Shown here in pieces: positions 1 through 7,329 of a stretch of 8,807 nucleotides of DNA. Positions within the stretch are counted from its first letter, which is position 1. Every line of letters begins with the position of its first letter. A program made the translations under genes and the position numbers. Source of the DNA: an uncultured Clostridia bacterium (lineage in GTDB: Bacteria > Bacillota > Clostridia > Oscillospirales > Oscillospiraceae); contig CAMWSZ010000103.1 in NCBI GenBank assembly GCA_947177005.1, forward strand, positions 1-8,807, read 5' to 3'. Below the pieces are notes generated by a model that worked only from the letters and a program-made list of their open reading frames with translations, had not been told where the DNA came from and ran no database searches.

Positions 1-1038
1 GAAAAACTCACAGCCCAGCATACAGAACAGCAGAATCCCGGTGATGATATCGGAAATGGAGGCCGGTACGCTCATCCGGGTCTGCAAGGTCTCCGCGCCC
101 TTTGACAGCACCGCCAGCATCATAGAGATCACCGCCATTGCGAAAGCATTGAGCTGGCTCAGCCAAGCCACAGTAATGGACGTAAAGCCTACGCCGCCCG
201 CCACTCCGTCATAGAGGGTGTTGTTCGCGCCGGAGACCACGATGAATCCCACCAGCCCGCTGACCGCGCCTGACAGGAACATGGTACGCATCATAATATA
301 TCCCACGTTCATCCCCGCATAGCGGGCCGTATTGACGGAATCGCCAATCACCGCGATCTCGTACCCCTGCTTGGTATAGTTCATGTAGATATGCATGAAA
401 ATCATCAGGAGCAGCACTATGATCCAGCCGCAGTGTACGCCGAATACCCGCGGCAGGCAGGCCGCGTCCGCAAACTGCGGGATAATCTGGGAGCCCTTCC
501 GGCCCTCCCAGGGACCTCCCTGTAACCACCGCACAACACCGATGATGATATAGTTCATCATCAAGGTAAAGAGCGTTTCGTTTGTGTTCCATTTCGCCTT
601 GAAAAACGCGGGAATCAATGCCCACAGTCCGCCGGCCAAAGCGCCCGACAGTCCCATAACAGCCAACAGCGCCGGGCTTGGCAATTTGTCCGTCCAGAAC
701 AGCGCAAAGTAAGATGCCGCAATTGCCCCGGCGGTAATTTGCCCCTCCGCGCCGATGTTCCAGAAGCGCATTTTGAAGCAGGGCGCGATAGCCAGCGCAC
801 AGCCCAGCAGCGGCACCGCAATTTTGACCGTCTGCCGGACAGCGGTCTTTTTCCCCAGGGAACCGGATAAGATTGTGCTGTAGGCCGCGACAGGACCGGC
901 GCCTGTGACGCCAATGAGCAGTGCGCCCAGCAGCAGTGCAAGAACAATAGAGCCGAGACGGATACACCAGATTTTCCAGGGCTCCATTGCGTCCCGTTTT
1001 GCCAGCCGGACAAACGGGGTTTTTGTTTCGCCGTTCAT
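1..1038 (-). CDS. BMP-type nucleoside ABC transporter permease (YufP/COG4603-like), 3' end cut by window edge
   Basis: This is an inner-membrane permease subunit of a BMP-family nucleoside ABC transporter. The visible 346 codons start at ATG 1038 and run off the left edge, so only the last few residues should be missing. An N-terminal cytoplasmic stretch (about 20 residues, KRDAMEPWK) precedes a first hydrophobic helix rich in Leu/Ala/Gly. The motif FWNIGAEGQITAG, a hallmark of the BPD_transp_2 permease family, follows the next hydrophobic segments, and hydrophobic helices continue to the edge. The start codon lies one base past the TGA stop of the ATPase gene (TGATATG). A GGGGAG Shine-Dalgarno sits inside the ATPase 3' end, so the two genes are translationally coupled. 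A second permease of the YufQ type would be expected just outside the window. The nucleoside role is inferred from family and neighbours; other small ligands are possible. Confidence 0.92.
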   Translation of the reverse strand, partial: MNGETKTPFVRLAKRDAMEPWKIWCIRLGSIVLALLLGALLIGVTGAGPVAAYSTILSGSLGKKTAVRQTVKIAVPLLGCALAIAPCFKMRFWNIGAEGQITAGAIAASYFALFWTDKLPSPALLAVMGLSGALAGGLWALIPAFFKAKWNTNETLFTLMMNYIIIGVVRWLQGGPWEGRKGSQIIPQFADAACLPRVFGVHCGWIIVLLLMIFMHIYMNYTKQGYEIAVIGDSVNTARYAGMNVGYIMMRTMFLSGAVSGLVGFIVVSGANNTLYDGVAGGVGFTSITVAWLSQLNAFAMAVISMMLAVLSKGAETLQTRMSVPASISDIITGILLFCMLGCEFF

Positions 1039-1039
1039 A

Positions 1040-2578
1040 TCAGGACTCCCCTTTCTCTTCGCCGGAATGGGTCATCAGCAGGCCGATCTGCTCCTTTGTG
1101 GCGGTTCGGGTGTCCACGACGCCGCTGACCTGTCCGCCGCACAGCACTAAAATCCGGTCGCACAGCTCCAGCAGTACGTCCAGGTCCTCCCCTGCGTAGA
1201 GCACCGCCGCGCCCTTCATTTTCTGTTCGGTGAGCAGATTATAGATGATGTAGGACGTATTGATATCCAGTCCCCGCACTGCGTAAGCGCACATCAAAAC
1301 CGGCGGCGCGGCAGCGATCTCGCGTCCCACCAGCACTTTTTGCACGTTGCCGCCGGACAGACGGCGCACCGGAAATTCCGTGCTGGGGGTGACCACCTCC
1401 AGTTCTTTCCAGACGCGCCGCGCCAGTTCGTTGGGGTCCCTGCGGTTGACGAATATGCCCTTTCCTTTCCGCCAGCTCCGCAGCAGCATATTGCCGGTCA
1501 TGCCCATAGAGCCAACCAGGCCCATACCCAGACGGTCCTCGGGTACGAAGGCCATGACTACGCCGGAACGGCGGATTTCCATTGACGTCTTGCCCGCCAG
1601 CTCCATTTTTTCACCGTCCGGCGGTGTGTAGACAATAGAGCCCTGACTGACGGGATACAGGCCGGAGACGGCCTCCAGCAGCTCCTTCTGACCGGACCCG
1701 GCAATCCCGGCGATTCCCAGAATCTCGCCGCCCATTGCAGAAAAAGAAACGTTGTTCAGCCGCTTGACGCCCTCCGCGTCCAGACAGGTCACGTTTTTCA
1801 GCTCCAGACGTGTGATCGGATGCTCATATTGCGGACGGTCGATATTGAGGGTGACGCTGCGGCCCACCATCATATCGGTCAGGGCTTGGGGGGAGGTCTC
1901 GCTGGTGGGGACCGTGCCGATATATTTCCCCTTCCGGAGTACGGCCACATTATCGGAGATGGCCATGACCTCGTGAAGCTTATGCGTAATAATGACAATC
2001 GCCTTTCCGTCACACCGCATACTGCGCAGCACGGCAAACAGACGGTCCGTTTCCTGCGGGGTCAGGACGGCGGTAGGCTCGTCCAGAATCAGGATATCCG
2101 CCCCGCGGTACAGCACCTTCACGATTTCCACCGTCTGCTTCTGGGACACGGACATATTATAGATTTTCTGGGTGGGGTCGATTGAAAAGCCGTAGGAGGC
2201 GCAGATAGCCCGAACCTTTTCGTTGACGGCTTTGATATCCAGTTTTTCCTCCAGACCGAGAACGATATTTTCGGCGGCGGTAAAGACGTCAACAAGCTTG
2301 AAGTGCTGATGAATCATTCCGATACCGTTGGCAAAGGCGTCCTTTGGGGAGCGTATCGAAACGGGCTTCCCGTTCACAAGGATCTCCCCCTCATCCGGGA
2401 AATAGATGCCGGAGAGCATATTCATCAGAGTGGTTTTCCCGCTTCCGTTTTCCCCCAGGAGGGACAGGATCTCGCCGCGGTGCAGGGTCAGATCAATACC
2501 GTCGTTGGCTATGACCTCCCCGAACCGCTTTGTGATTCCTCTCAGTTCAATTGCAACAGTTTTTTCCAAGGCTGTCAT
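1040..2578 (-). CDS. Double-domain ABC transporter ATPase of a BMP-type nucleoside importer (YufO/COG3845-like)
   Basis: This 512-residue cytoplasmic ATPase has two fused ABC modules, as in sugar and nucleoside importers of the RbsA/YufO class. Module 1 is catalytically complete: Walker A GENGSGKT at residues 42-49, a degenerate signature MSVSQKQ at 142-148, and Walker B ILILDEPTA with D166/E167. Module 2 has the family-typical degenerate Walker A GIAGSGQK (291-298, Gln297 where Lys is usual) and a good signature LSGGNVQK from 407. The Walker B region reads VLMCAYAVRGLD, so this half probably binds ATP without hydrolysing it. The frame is open upstream to an ATG at 2740. I chose ATG 2578 because GGAG lies five bases upstream, homology to the family begins there, and the longer form would overlap the lipoprotein gene. 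It lies 70 bp after the binding-protein gene and one base before the permease. Confidence 0.95.
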   Translation of the reverse strand: MTALEKTVAIELRGITKRFGEVIANDGIDLTLHRGEILSLLGENGSGKTTLMNMLSGIYFPDEGEILVNGKPVSIRSPKDAFANGIGMIHQHFKLVDVFTAAENIVLGLEEKLDIKAVNEKVRAICASYGFSIDPTQKIYNMSVSQKQTVEIVKVLYRGADILILDEPTAVLTPQETDRLFAVLRSMRCDGKAIVIITHKLHEVMAISDNVAVLRKGKYIGTVPTSETSPQALTDMMVGRSVTLNIDRPQYEHPITRLELKNVTCLDAEGVKRLNNVSFSAMGGEILGIAGIAGSGQKELLEAVSGLYPVSQGSIVYTPPDGEKMELAGKTSMEIRRSGVVMAFVPEDRLGMGLVGSMGMTGNMLLRSWRKGKGIFVNRRDPNELARRVWKELEVVTPSTEFPVRRLSGGNVQKVLVGREIAAAPPVLMCAYAVRGLDINTSYIIYNLLTEQKMKGAAVLYAGEDLDVLLELCDRILVLCGGQVSGVVDTRTATKEQIGLLMTHSGEEKGES

Positions 2579-2606
2579 CCTTTCTCCGTATAGCGGTAAG
2601 AACAAG

Positions 2607-2634
2607 GGGGACCGTCCCCGAAGGGACAGTCCCC
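2607..2634 (-). promoter_or_regulatory. Intercistronic RNA hairpin with UUCG loop between binding-protein and ATPase genes
   Basis: On the minus-strand RNA, GGGGACUGUCCC, loop UUCG, then GGGACGGUCCCC forms a 12-bp stem with one U-G wobble at position 7 and the extra-stable cUUCGg tetraloop. The same DNA read from the plus strand would have an A-C mismatch instead of the wobble, so the fold favours the operon transcript. It lies 14 bp after the lipoprotein stop codon. No long U-run follows (CCUUGUUCUUACC), so it is a weak terminator at best. A 3'-end stabiliser or processing stop that raises binding-protein output over ATPase and permease is more likely. Each arm is itself nearly palindromic, which can mark a dispersed repeat. 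Confidence 0.7.
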
Positions 2635-2648
2635 GCGTGCGGCTGTGA

Positions 2649-3935
2649 TCAGAATGCGGAGTTGATCCACTCGATTCCGTCAATTTGTAAAGCAAAGTAC
2701 GGTGCGGACTGGAAGTGAGACTCATGGAACGCGCCGTCAAAGACCGCTTCCTCGGAATCCGGCGTGAAGTCGCCGTCCGTATCCAGCGCCATTGCCGTGG
2801 AGAGCGTCTCGCCGTTGATGGTAAAGGTGCTGGTGTCGAACACCTGCAAGGCTCCGGAGCTCAACAGCGCCTGCGTTTCCGTCAGCTTCTCCGCCGTACC
2901 GGGCGCAGCAATGGATTCGTTCAGCTTGGTCATCAGCACCGCACCCTCGTCCATGCCGTGGCACCAGTCCTGATCAAAGGTCTTTCCGTTGGCGACGGCC
3001 TCAATGGCATACTCAAAATACACAGACCAGTCGATCCGGGTGCCGATCAGCGACGCATCCGGCGCGACCGAAATCATATCGTTGTTGTAGCCCGTATGGA
3101 ACACGCCGCCGCTCTGGGCAGTGGTAGCGGGTGTGGTGTTGTCGGAGTGCTGGGAGATCATCACGCAGCCCATATCCACCAGCGCCGAAGCGGCGTTTGC
3201 TTCCGCAGTAGCGTCGGACCAGGAGCCGACAAACTGCACCTTCATCGTTGCACTGGGGCATACGCTTCTTGCGCCCAGATAGTAGGCGGTGAAGCCGGAG
3301 ATGACCTCCGCAAACGAGAACGCGCCCACATAGCCGATGACCGCCTGATCCTCGGTGATCGTACCGTTTTCAATCATCTCCTGAAGCTTCATACCGGCCG
3401 CAATCCCGGCCAGATAACGGCCCTCATAGATGTTGGCGAAGGCATTGTGGGTGTTTTCCAGATCATCGTTCCAGGAGCCCTGATTGGTGCAGGCGACAAA
3501 CTCGATTTCCGGATAATCCTTTGCCACCCGCAGCATGAAGTCCTCAAAGCCGAAGGAGTTGTTGATAATCAGCTGGCAGCCCTCCTCCGCAAGCTCAATG
3601 TTGGCGTCCTCACAGCTGGAATCCTCGGAGACATTCCATTTGACGGACCAATCTACGTCGATGCCCTTCCCGGACAGAATGGCGGTAGCCGCATCCTTGC
3701 CGCGGATGAAGTTATAGGTATAGCCCTGGTCGTTTTCGTCACCGATGCAGATGAGGCCAACCTTGACCGTTTTTCGCGGAGCCTCGACATTGCCGGGCTC
3801 CGGCGTACCGGTGTTTGACTGCGGGTTGTCATTTCCGGAGCCGCTGTTGTTGATACTGTTGTTGTTGCCGCCGCAGGCCGCCAGAGACAGCACCATGGCC
3901 AGCGCCAGCAGCAGAGACAATGCTTTCATTTTCAT
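2649..3935 (-). CDS. BMP-family (PnrA-like) substrate-binding lipoprotein of a nucleoside ABC importer
   Basis: This is a 428-residue extracytoplasmic receptor that should deliver a nucleoside to the permease. A signal peptide MKMKALSLLLALAMVLSLAAC ends in a lipobox (LAAC) with lipid-attached Cys21. A disordered Asn/Ser/Gly/Pro linker follows (about 22-54). The BMP fold begins at KVGLICIGDENDQGYTYNF (58 onward) and includes INNSFGFED, NIYEGRYLAGIAAG and GYVGAFSFAEVISG. Purine preference is inferred from the divergent deoD and the PnrA family. Near the C terminus, DTDGDFTPDSEE (385-396) resembles an Asp-rich calcium-binding loop. The protein is longer than classic BMP proteins of about 350 residues because of the linker and the C-terminal tail. 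ATG 3935 was chosen over an in-frame ATG at 3995 because GGGAGG lies six bases upstream and the signal peptide begins directly. It is first in the operon and has its own promoter. Confidence 0.95.
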   Translation of the reverse strand: MKMKALSLLLALAMVLSLAACGGNNNSINNSGSGNDNPQSNTGTPEPGNVEAPRKTVKVGLICIGDENDQGYTYNFIRGKDAATAILSGKGIDVDWSVKWNVSEDSSCEDANIELAEEGCQLIINNSFGFEDFMLRVAKDYPEIEFVACTNQGSWNDDLENTHNAFANIYEGRYLAGIAAGMKLQEMIENGTITEDQAVIGYVGAFSFAEVISGFTAYYLGARSVCPSATMKVQFVGSWSDATAEANAASALVDMGCVMISQHSDNTTPATTAQSGGVFHTGYNNDMISVAPDASLIGTRIDWSVYFEYAIEAVANGKTFDQDWCHGMDEGAVLMTKLNESIAAPGTAEKLTETQALLSSGALQVFDTSTFTINGETLSTAMALDTDGDFTPDSEEAVFDGAFHESHFQSAPYFALQIDGIEWINSAF

Positions 3936-3986
3936 AGTAATCCTCCCTTTTGCCTCCAAATATTTCCTTTTGACTGATACAGGGAC

Positions 3987-4015
3987 ATTATACAAGAATT
4001 AAAAGGAAATAGCAA
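3987..4015 (-). promoter_or_regulatory. Predicted sigma-A promoter of the nucleoside transporter operon
   Basis: Read on the minus strand, the -35 box TTGCTA (4015-4010), a 17-bp spacer and a consensus -10 TATAAT (3992-3987) form a strong vegetative promoter. The start point would be near 3980, giving a leader of about 45 nt before ATG 3935. I see no purine riboswitch in this short leader, so any nucleoside control would act through a protein at the DNA. Confidence 0.72.
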
Positions 4016-4109
4016 TATAAAATTCGAGGTCAGGGTATGTTTTTCTTTCCTGATTTCCAAAAATTTTGTGTAGAATTGAAAAAAGTGTCTTCCTTTTTGG
4101 CGGGAAATA

Positions 4110-4118
4110 TGGTATACT
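4110..4118 (+). promoter_or_regulatory. Predicted extended -10 promoter of deoD
   Basis: TGGTATACT matches the extended -10 pattern TGnTATAAT with one difference. The -35 position at 17 bp (4090-4095, TTCCTT) is poor, as is usual for extended -10 promoters. The start point would be about 4125, roughly 30 nt before ATG 4154. The -10 overlaps a sequence (4113-4128) that matches in 14 of 16 positions the palindrome found at 7330-7345. Confidence 0.6.
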
Positions 4119-4153
4119 GTACAACATAAAATACGAAAGGATATATTTGCCAT

Positions 4154-4870
4154 ATGTCAACGCCACATAATTCCGCCCGTCCCGGCGATTTTGCAAAGAC
4201 TGTACTCATGCCCGGCGACCCCCTGCGTGCCGCCTTTATTGCGGAGACGTTTCTGGAAGCTCCGCGTCTGGTCAACAACGTGCGGGGGATTCAGGGCTAT
4301 ACGGGCAGTTATAAAGGAGTTCCGGTGTCCGTAATGGCGTCGGGAATGGGGATGCCGTCCATAGGGATCTATTCCCATGAGCTGTACAGCCAGTACGGCG
4401 TGGAGAACATTATGCGGATTGGTTCTGCGGGAGCCCTCAGCGATAAACTGAAGCTGCGGGACGTGGTTGCGGCCCAGGGCGCGTGTACCAACTCCAATTT
4501 TGCGCATCAGTTCGGACTGCCCGGCACGTTCGCGCCCATTGCCGACTTTACCCTGCTGGAGACGGCGGTCAGCGCGGCCCGGGAGATCGGCGTGGAGATG
4601 CCGGTGGGGAACCTGCTTTCGTCGGATACGTTTTATGACGCATCAAAAGGGAGTATGAAATGGGCGCAAATGGGTGTTCTCGCGGTGGAAATGGAGGCGG
4701 CCGCCCTGTATATGACCGCGGCCTATCTGGGAAAACGGGCCCTGGCGCTCTGTTCCATTTCCGACAGCGTCGTGACCGGAGAGGAATTGTCCGCTGAGGA
4801 GCGGCAGACCACCTTTACCACCATGATGAAAATCGCGCTGGAGACAGCGGTAAAAATGGACAAAAAATGA
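4154..4870 (+). CDS. deoD: DeoD-type (hexameric class) purine nucleoside phosphorylase
   Basis: This cytoplasmic enzyme splits purine (deoxy)ribonucleosides with phosphate into the free base and (deoxy)ribose-1-phosphate, the entry step of purine salvage. At 238 residues it matches the usual 235-240. Family residues are in place: TPH with His5 (reaches the partner subunit's site), GDPLR (21-25) and NNVRG with Arg44 for phosphate, RIGSAGAL (88-95), VEMEAAALY (178-186) for the ribose and base, SISD with catalytic Asp204, and ERQTTF with Arg217. ATG 4154 gives the standard N terminus STPHNSARPGDFA. An AAAGGA site lies 12 bases upstream, a somewhat long spacing. The gene is transcribed divergently from the BMP transporter operon, which links uptake to breakdown. 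It ends at a hairpin terminator shared with metG. No truncation or frameshift is seen. Confidence 0.97.
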   Translation: MSTPHNSARPGDFAKTVLMPGDPLRAAFIAETFLEAPRLVNNVRGIQGYTGSYKGVPVSVMASGMGMPSIGIYSHELYSQYGVENIMRIGSAGALSDKLKLRDVVAAQGACTNSNFAHQFGLPGTFAPIADFTLLETAVSAAREIGVEMPVGNLLSSDTFYDASKGSMKWAQMGVLAVEMEAAALYMTAAYLGKRALALCSISDSVVTGEELSAEERQTTFTTMMKIALETAVKMDKK

Positions 4871-4873
4871 CGC

Positions 4874-4914
4874 AAAAAATTCTCCTGCCGGATTTTTCCG
4901 GCGGGAGAATTTTT
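4874..4914. terminator. Bidirectional intrinsic terminator between convergent deoD and metG
   Basis: ATTCTCCTGCCGG (4879-4891), loop ATTTTT, then CCGGCGGGAGAAT (4898-4910) forms a 13-bp stem with one U-G wobble on the plus-strand RNA. It is flanked by an A-run on the left (4874-4879) and a T-run on the right (4910-4914), so each strand ends in a U-tract. It starts four bases after the deoD stop and lies 8 bp beyond the metG stop, so it should end both converging transcripts. Confidence 0.88.
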
Positions 4915-4921
4915 CTTATAT

Positions 4922-6898
4922 TCAGCAGAGCTTTGCTCCGGCGGGTATGACATCGTCCACAATAATCAGATGCAGGCACTCCTCCCCTTTTTCCTTATGC
5001 ACGGCGGAAATGAGCATACCCTGACTGGCAAGACCCATCATTTTCCGGGGCGGCAGGTTGACGATTGCCACCAGTGTTTTCCCGATCAAATCCTCCGGCT
5101 GATACCATTTGGCAATGCCGGACAAAATCTGACGGTCAGTACCGGTGCCGTCGTCCAGGGTGAACCGCAGCAGCTTGTCGGATTTTTTCACCCGCTGGCA
5201 GTCCTTCACCTTCACCGCACGAAAATCGGACTTGCAGAATGTGTCAAAATCGACGCTTTCTGTAGCTTGCGGCTCCAGTTCAACAGCGGGCAGCGCGGAT
5301 TTGCGGGCCTCTTCTGCGGCTTTTTCCAGCTCCTCCAATTCCTTTGCCATGTCGATGCGCGGGAACAGAACTTCACCTTTGCGGACCTGTACCTCTGCGG
5401 GCAGCAGTCCCCACTGAGCGGCGCTGTCCCAGGTACGCAGTCCAGCGTCCGCACCGGTTTGTTCGAAAATCTTCCCGCAGCTCTCCGGCATAAACGGTGT
5501 CAGAAGCACTGTACAGATCCGCACCGTCTCCAGAAGATTGTACAGGACCGCCGCCAAACGGGCACCGTTAGCAGGCATGTCCTTTGCCAAAGCCCAGGGG
5601 GCGGTTTCGTCGATATACTTGTTGGCGCGCTGAATGGTTTTGAACACCTCATCCAATGCGTTCTGGAACTGGAATTTCTCCATTTGTTCCTCGTAGCGGC
5701 CCCGCAGTCCGCGCACCATATCCTGTAAATTCGCGTCCGGGTCCGCCTCCTGCCGGGCCGCCGGAAGCTTGCCGCCCTCGAAATATTTCTCAGCCATTGC
5801 CGTGGTACGGCTGACCATATTGCCCAGATCGTTGGCAAGATCGGTGTTAATCGTTTGAATCAGCAGTTCATTGGTGAAGTTGCCGTCGCTGCCGAAGGGG
5901 AACGTCCGCAGCACAAAGAACCGCAAAGCGTCTACGCCGTAGCGTTCGGCCAGAATGCCCGGATCTACCACGTTTCCCTTGGATTTACTCATTTTGTCGC
6001 CGTTGAAGTTCAGCCAGCCGTGGCCGTACACCTTCTTCGGCAGGGGCAGGCCCATGCTCATCAGGAACGCAGGCCAGTAGATGGCGTGGAACCGGACGAT
6101 TTCCTTGCCTACAAAATGCACGTCCGCAGGCCAGAATTTGTCCAAATCGCAGTATTGATCGTTTTGATAGCCCAGCGCAGTCATGTAGTTGAACAGCGCG
6201 TCCAGCCACACGTAGACCACATGGCCGGGGTCAAAGTCCACAGGCACGCCCCAAGTGAAGCTGGTGCGGGATACGCACAAATCCTGCAAACCGCCCTCGC
6301 AGTCGATAAAGTTGTTTACCATTTCATTGACGCGGCTGCGGGGTTCCAGAAAGTTCGTGTTCAACAGCAGCTCCCGCACCCGGTCTGCGTACTTGGAAGC
6401 CCGGAAAAAATACGCCTCTTCCTCCGCGTTCACAACCTCACGCCCGCAGTCGGGGCACTTGCCGTCCTTGAGCTGGCTCTCGGTCCAGAAGCTCTCACAG
6501 GGCTTGCAGTATTTGCCCTTGTAGGCTCCCTTATAGATGTCGCCGTTTTCGTACATCTTTTTAAAGATTTTTTGGATAGCAGACACATGATAGCCGTCTG
6601 TGGTACGGATAAAGCGGTCATAGGAGATGTTCATGAGTTTCCACAGGTCTAGGATACCGTTGGGACCGGTGACGATGTTGTCCACAAACTGCTGGGGCGT
6701 GACGCCCTCCTCTCTGGCGCGGTCCTCGATCTTCTGACCGTGCTCATCCGTACCGGTAAGGAACATGACGTCGTAACCGGCCAGGCGTTTATAGCGGGCC
6801 ATCACGTCGGTTGCCACGGTGCAGTAGGCGTGACCAATGTGCAGCTTGTCGCTAGGATAGTAGATAGGTGTTGTGATATAGAATCGTTTCTTGTCCAT
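4922..6898 (-). CDS. metG: Methionine--tRNA ligase with C-terminal tRNA-binding domain
   Basis: This cytoplasmic class I synthetase charges tRNA-Met with methionine using ATP. The 658-residue protein starts ITTPIYYPSDKLHIGHAY, with the HIGH signature at residues 20-23. A zinc knuckle is formed by C131/C134 and C148/C151. The catalytic KMSKS loop is at 302-306 within GDKMSKSKGNVVDPG. The anticodon-binding helical domain follows, including YIDETAPW (Trp435). Residues 549-658 (from VDFDTFCKSDFRAVKV to the end) form an EMAP-II/Trbp111-like dimerising tRNA-binding domain, ending NLPPRKMMGLASQGMLISA and a short tail. The frame extends upstream to 6943. ATG 6898 was chosen for its GGAGG six bases upstream and because the conserved region begins at once. 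The gene has its own promoter and a leader hairpin, and could also receive read-through from the small membrane-protein gene 86 bp upstream. Confidence 0.98.
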   Translation of the reverse strand: MDKKRFYITTPIYYPSDKLHIGHAYCTVATDVMARYKRLAGYDVMFLTGTDEHGQKIEDRAREEGVTPQQFVDNIVTGPNGILDLWKLMNISYDRFIRTTDGYHVSAIQKIFKKMYENGDIYKGAYKGKYCKPCESFWTESQLKDGKCPDCGREVVNAEEEAYFFRASKYADRVRELLLNTNFLEPRSRVNEMVNNFIDCEGGLQDLCVSRTSFTWGVPVDFDPGHVVYVWLDALFNYMTALGYQNDQYCDLDKFWPADVHFVGKEIVRFHAIYWPAFLMSMGLPLPKKVYGHGWLNFNGDKMSKSKGNVVDPGILAERYGVDALRFFVLRTFPFGSDGNFTNELLIQTINTDLANDLGNMVSRTTAMAEKYFEGGKLPAARQEADPDANLQDMVRGLRGRYEEQMEKFQFQNALDEVFKTIQRANKYIDETAPWALAKDMPANGARLAAVLYNLLETVRICTVLLTPFMPESCGKIFEQTGADAGLRTWDSAAQWGLLPAEVQVRKGEVLFPRIDMAKELEELEKAAEEARKSALPAVELEPQATESVDFDTFCKSDFRAVKVKDCQRVKKSDKLLRFTLDDGTGTDRQILSGIAKWYQPEDLIGKTLVAIVNLPPRKMMGLASQGMLISAVHKEKGEECLHLIIVDDVIPAGAKLC

Positions 6899-6916
6899 GT
6901 TTGTCCTCCGGTGTGT

Positions 6917-6944
6917 TTTGCAGACCTGACCGGGCAGGTGCAAA
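6917..6944 (-). promoter_or_regulatory. Leader hairpin of metG mRNA
   Basis: On the minus-strand RNA, UUUGC-ACCUG, a six-base loop, then CAGGU, a two-base CU bulge and GCAAA make a 10-bp bulged stem. It lies between the predicted start point (about 6954) and the GGAGG ribosome binding site (6909-6905). It is too short for a T-box or SAM riboswitch. It may only stabilise the 5' end or be bound by a protein. Function is unknown. Confidence 0.4.
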
Positions 6945-6960
6945 TTGGTATAGTACCCTT

Positions 6961-6988
6961 ATTCTACCATATTTCAGTAAAAAATCAA
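6961..6988 (-). promoter_or_regulatory. Predicted promoter of metG
   Basis: On the minus strand, TTGATT (6988-6983), a 16-bp spacer and TAGAAT (6966-6961) preceded by TGG give an extended -10 promoter. The -35 box overlaps the TGA stop codon of the upstream membrane-protein gene. The predicted leader is about 55 nt. Confidence 0.62.
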
Positions 6989-7305
6989 CTGTCGTTTTTC
7001 AAATTACGCTCCCGCCTCAAACTGCGGACGTTCATGACGATACATCCGATCCCAACCGCAAACATCGCGTAGAAAATCAGTGCGAACGGCGTATACCCGA
7101 ACAGGCCAAACAGGAACCAGTCCATTTTCCCGCTGACCTTCAAAGCCCACATCCAACTCGCAGAGGATACCGCCGCAGCCAGCAGCTCCAGCGCCGCAAA
7201 GGCGAAACCGGCCGCGCGTTTTCCCGACCGGATCAGCCAAACGGAAAGCATAAAGAAAACTGCGGCCATACAGCCCCCAAAAATAATCGTCCAGAACCAT
7301 AACAT
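6985..7305 (-). CDS. Small three-helix membrane protein, unrecognised
   Basis: I do not recognise a family. The 106-residue protein has three clear hydrophobic segments, at about residues 2-25, 31-55 and 64-91. A basic loop (RSGKR) follows helix 1 and a basic tail (RSLRRERNLK) follows helix 3. By the positive-inside rule the N terminus is outside, and loop 1 and the C terminus are inside. No catalytic or metal motif is seen. An upstream in-frame ATG exists at 7320 but has no ribosome binding site. The codons just after it contain GGAGG, placed eight bases before ATG 7305, so 7305 is the better start. The gene has a strong predicted promoter with a palindrome at the start point and lies 86 bp upstream of metG on the same strand. 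Codon use and reading-frame length support a real gene; a role linked to metG is not implied. Confidence 0.72.
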   Translation of the reverse strand: MLWFWTIIFGGCMAAVFFMLSVWLIRSGKRAAGFAFAALELLAAAVSSASWMWALKVSGKMDWFLFGLFGYTPFALIFYAMFAVGIGCIVMNVRSLRRERNLKNDS

Positions 7306-7329
7306 ACAGAAGTCCTCCATAATTTACCA

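Noticed and set aside
1686..1705. Missing Walker A lysine in the second ABC module (GSGQ)
   Set aside because: This degenerate second site is normal for the YufO/RbsA-type double ATPases and is not evidence of decay.
2579..2740. 54-residue N-terminal extension of the ABC ATPase
   Set aside because: It would overlap the lipoprotein 3' end and run through the intercistronic hairpin; ATG 2578 has a proper ribosome binding site and family-like start.
2715..3818. A 367-codon open frame on the plus strand opposite the BMP lipoprotein gene
   Set aside because: It is fully antisense to a clear gene, has no fitting ribosome binding site or family motif, and its His/Arg/Gly-rich product is typical of shadows of GC-rich genes.
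3936..4153. Purine riboswitch in the divergent region between the transporter and deoD
   Set aside because: Predicted leaders are about 45 nt and 30 nt, too short, and I see no purine-aptamer core or expression-platform hairpin.
5855..6652. A 265-codon plus-strand open frame within metG
   Set aside because: Antisense to the catalytic core of metG and of shadow-like composition.
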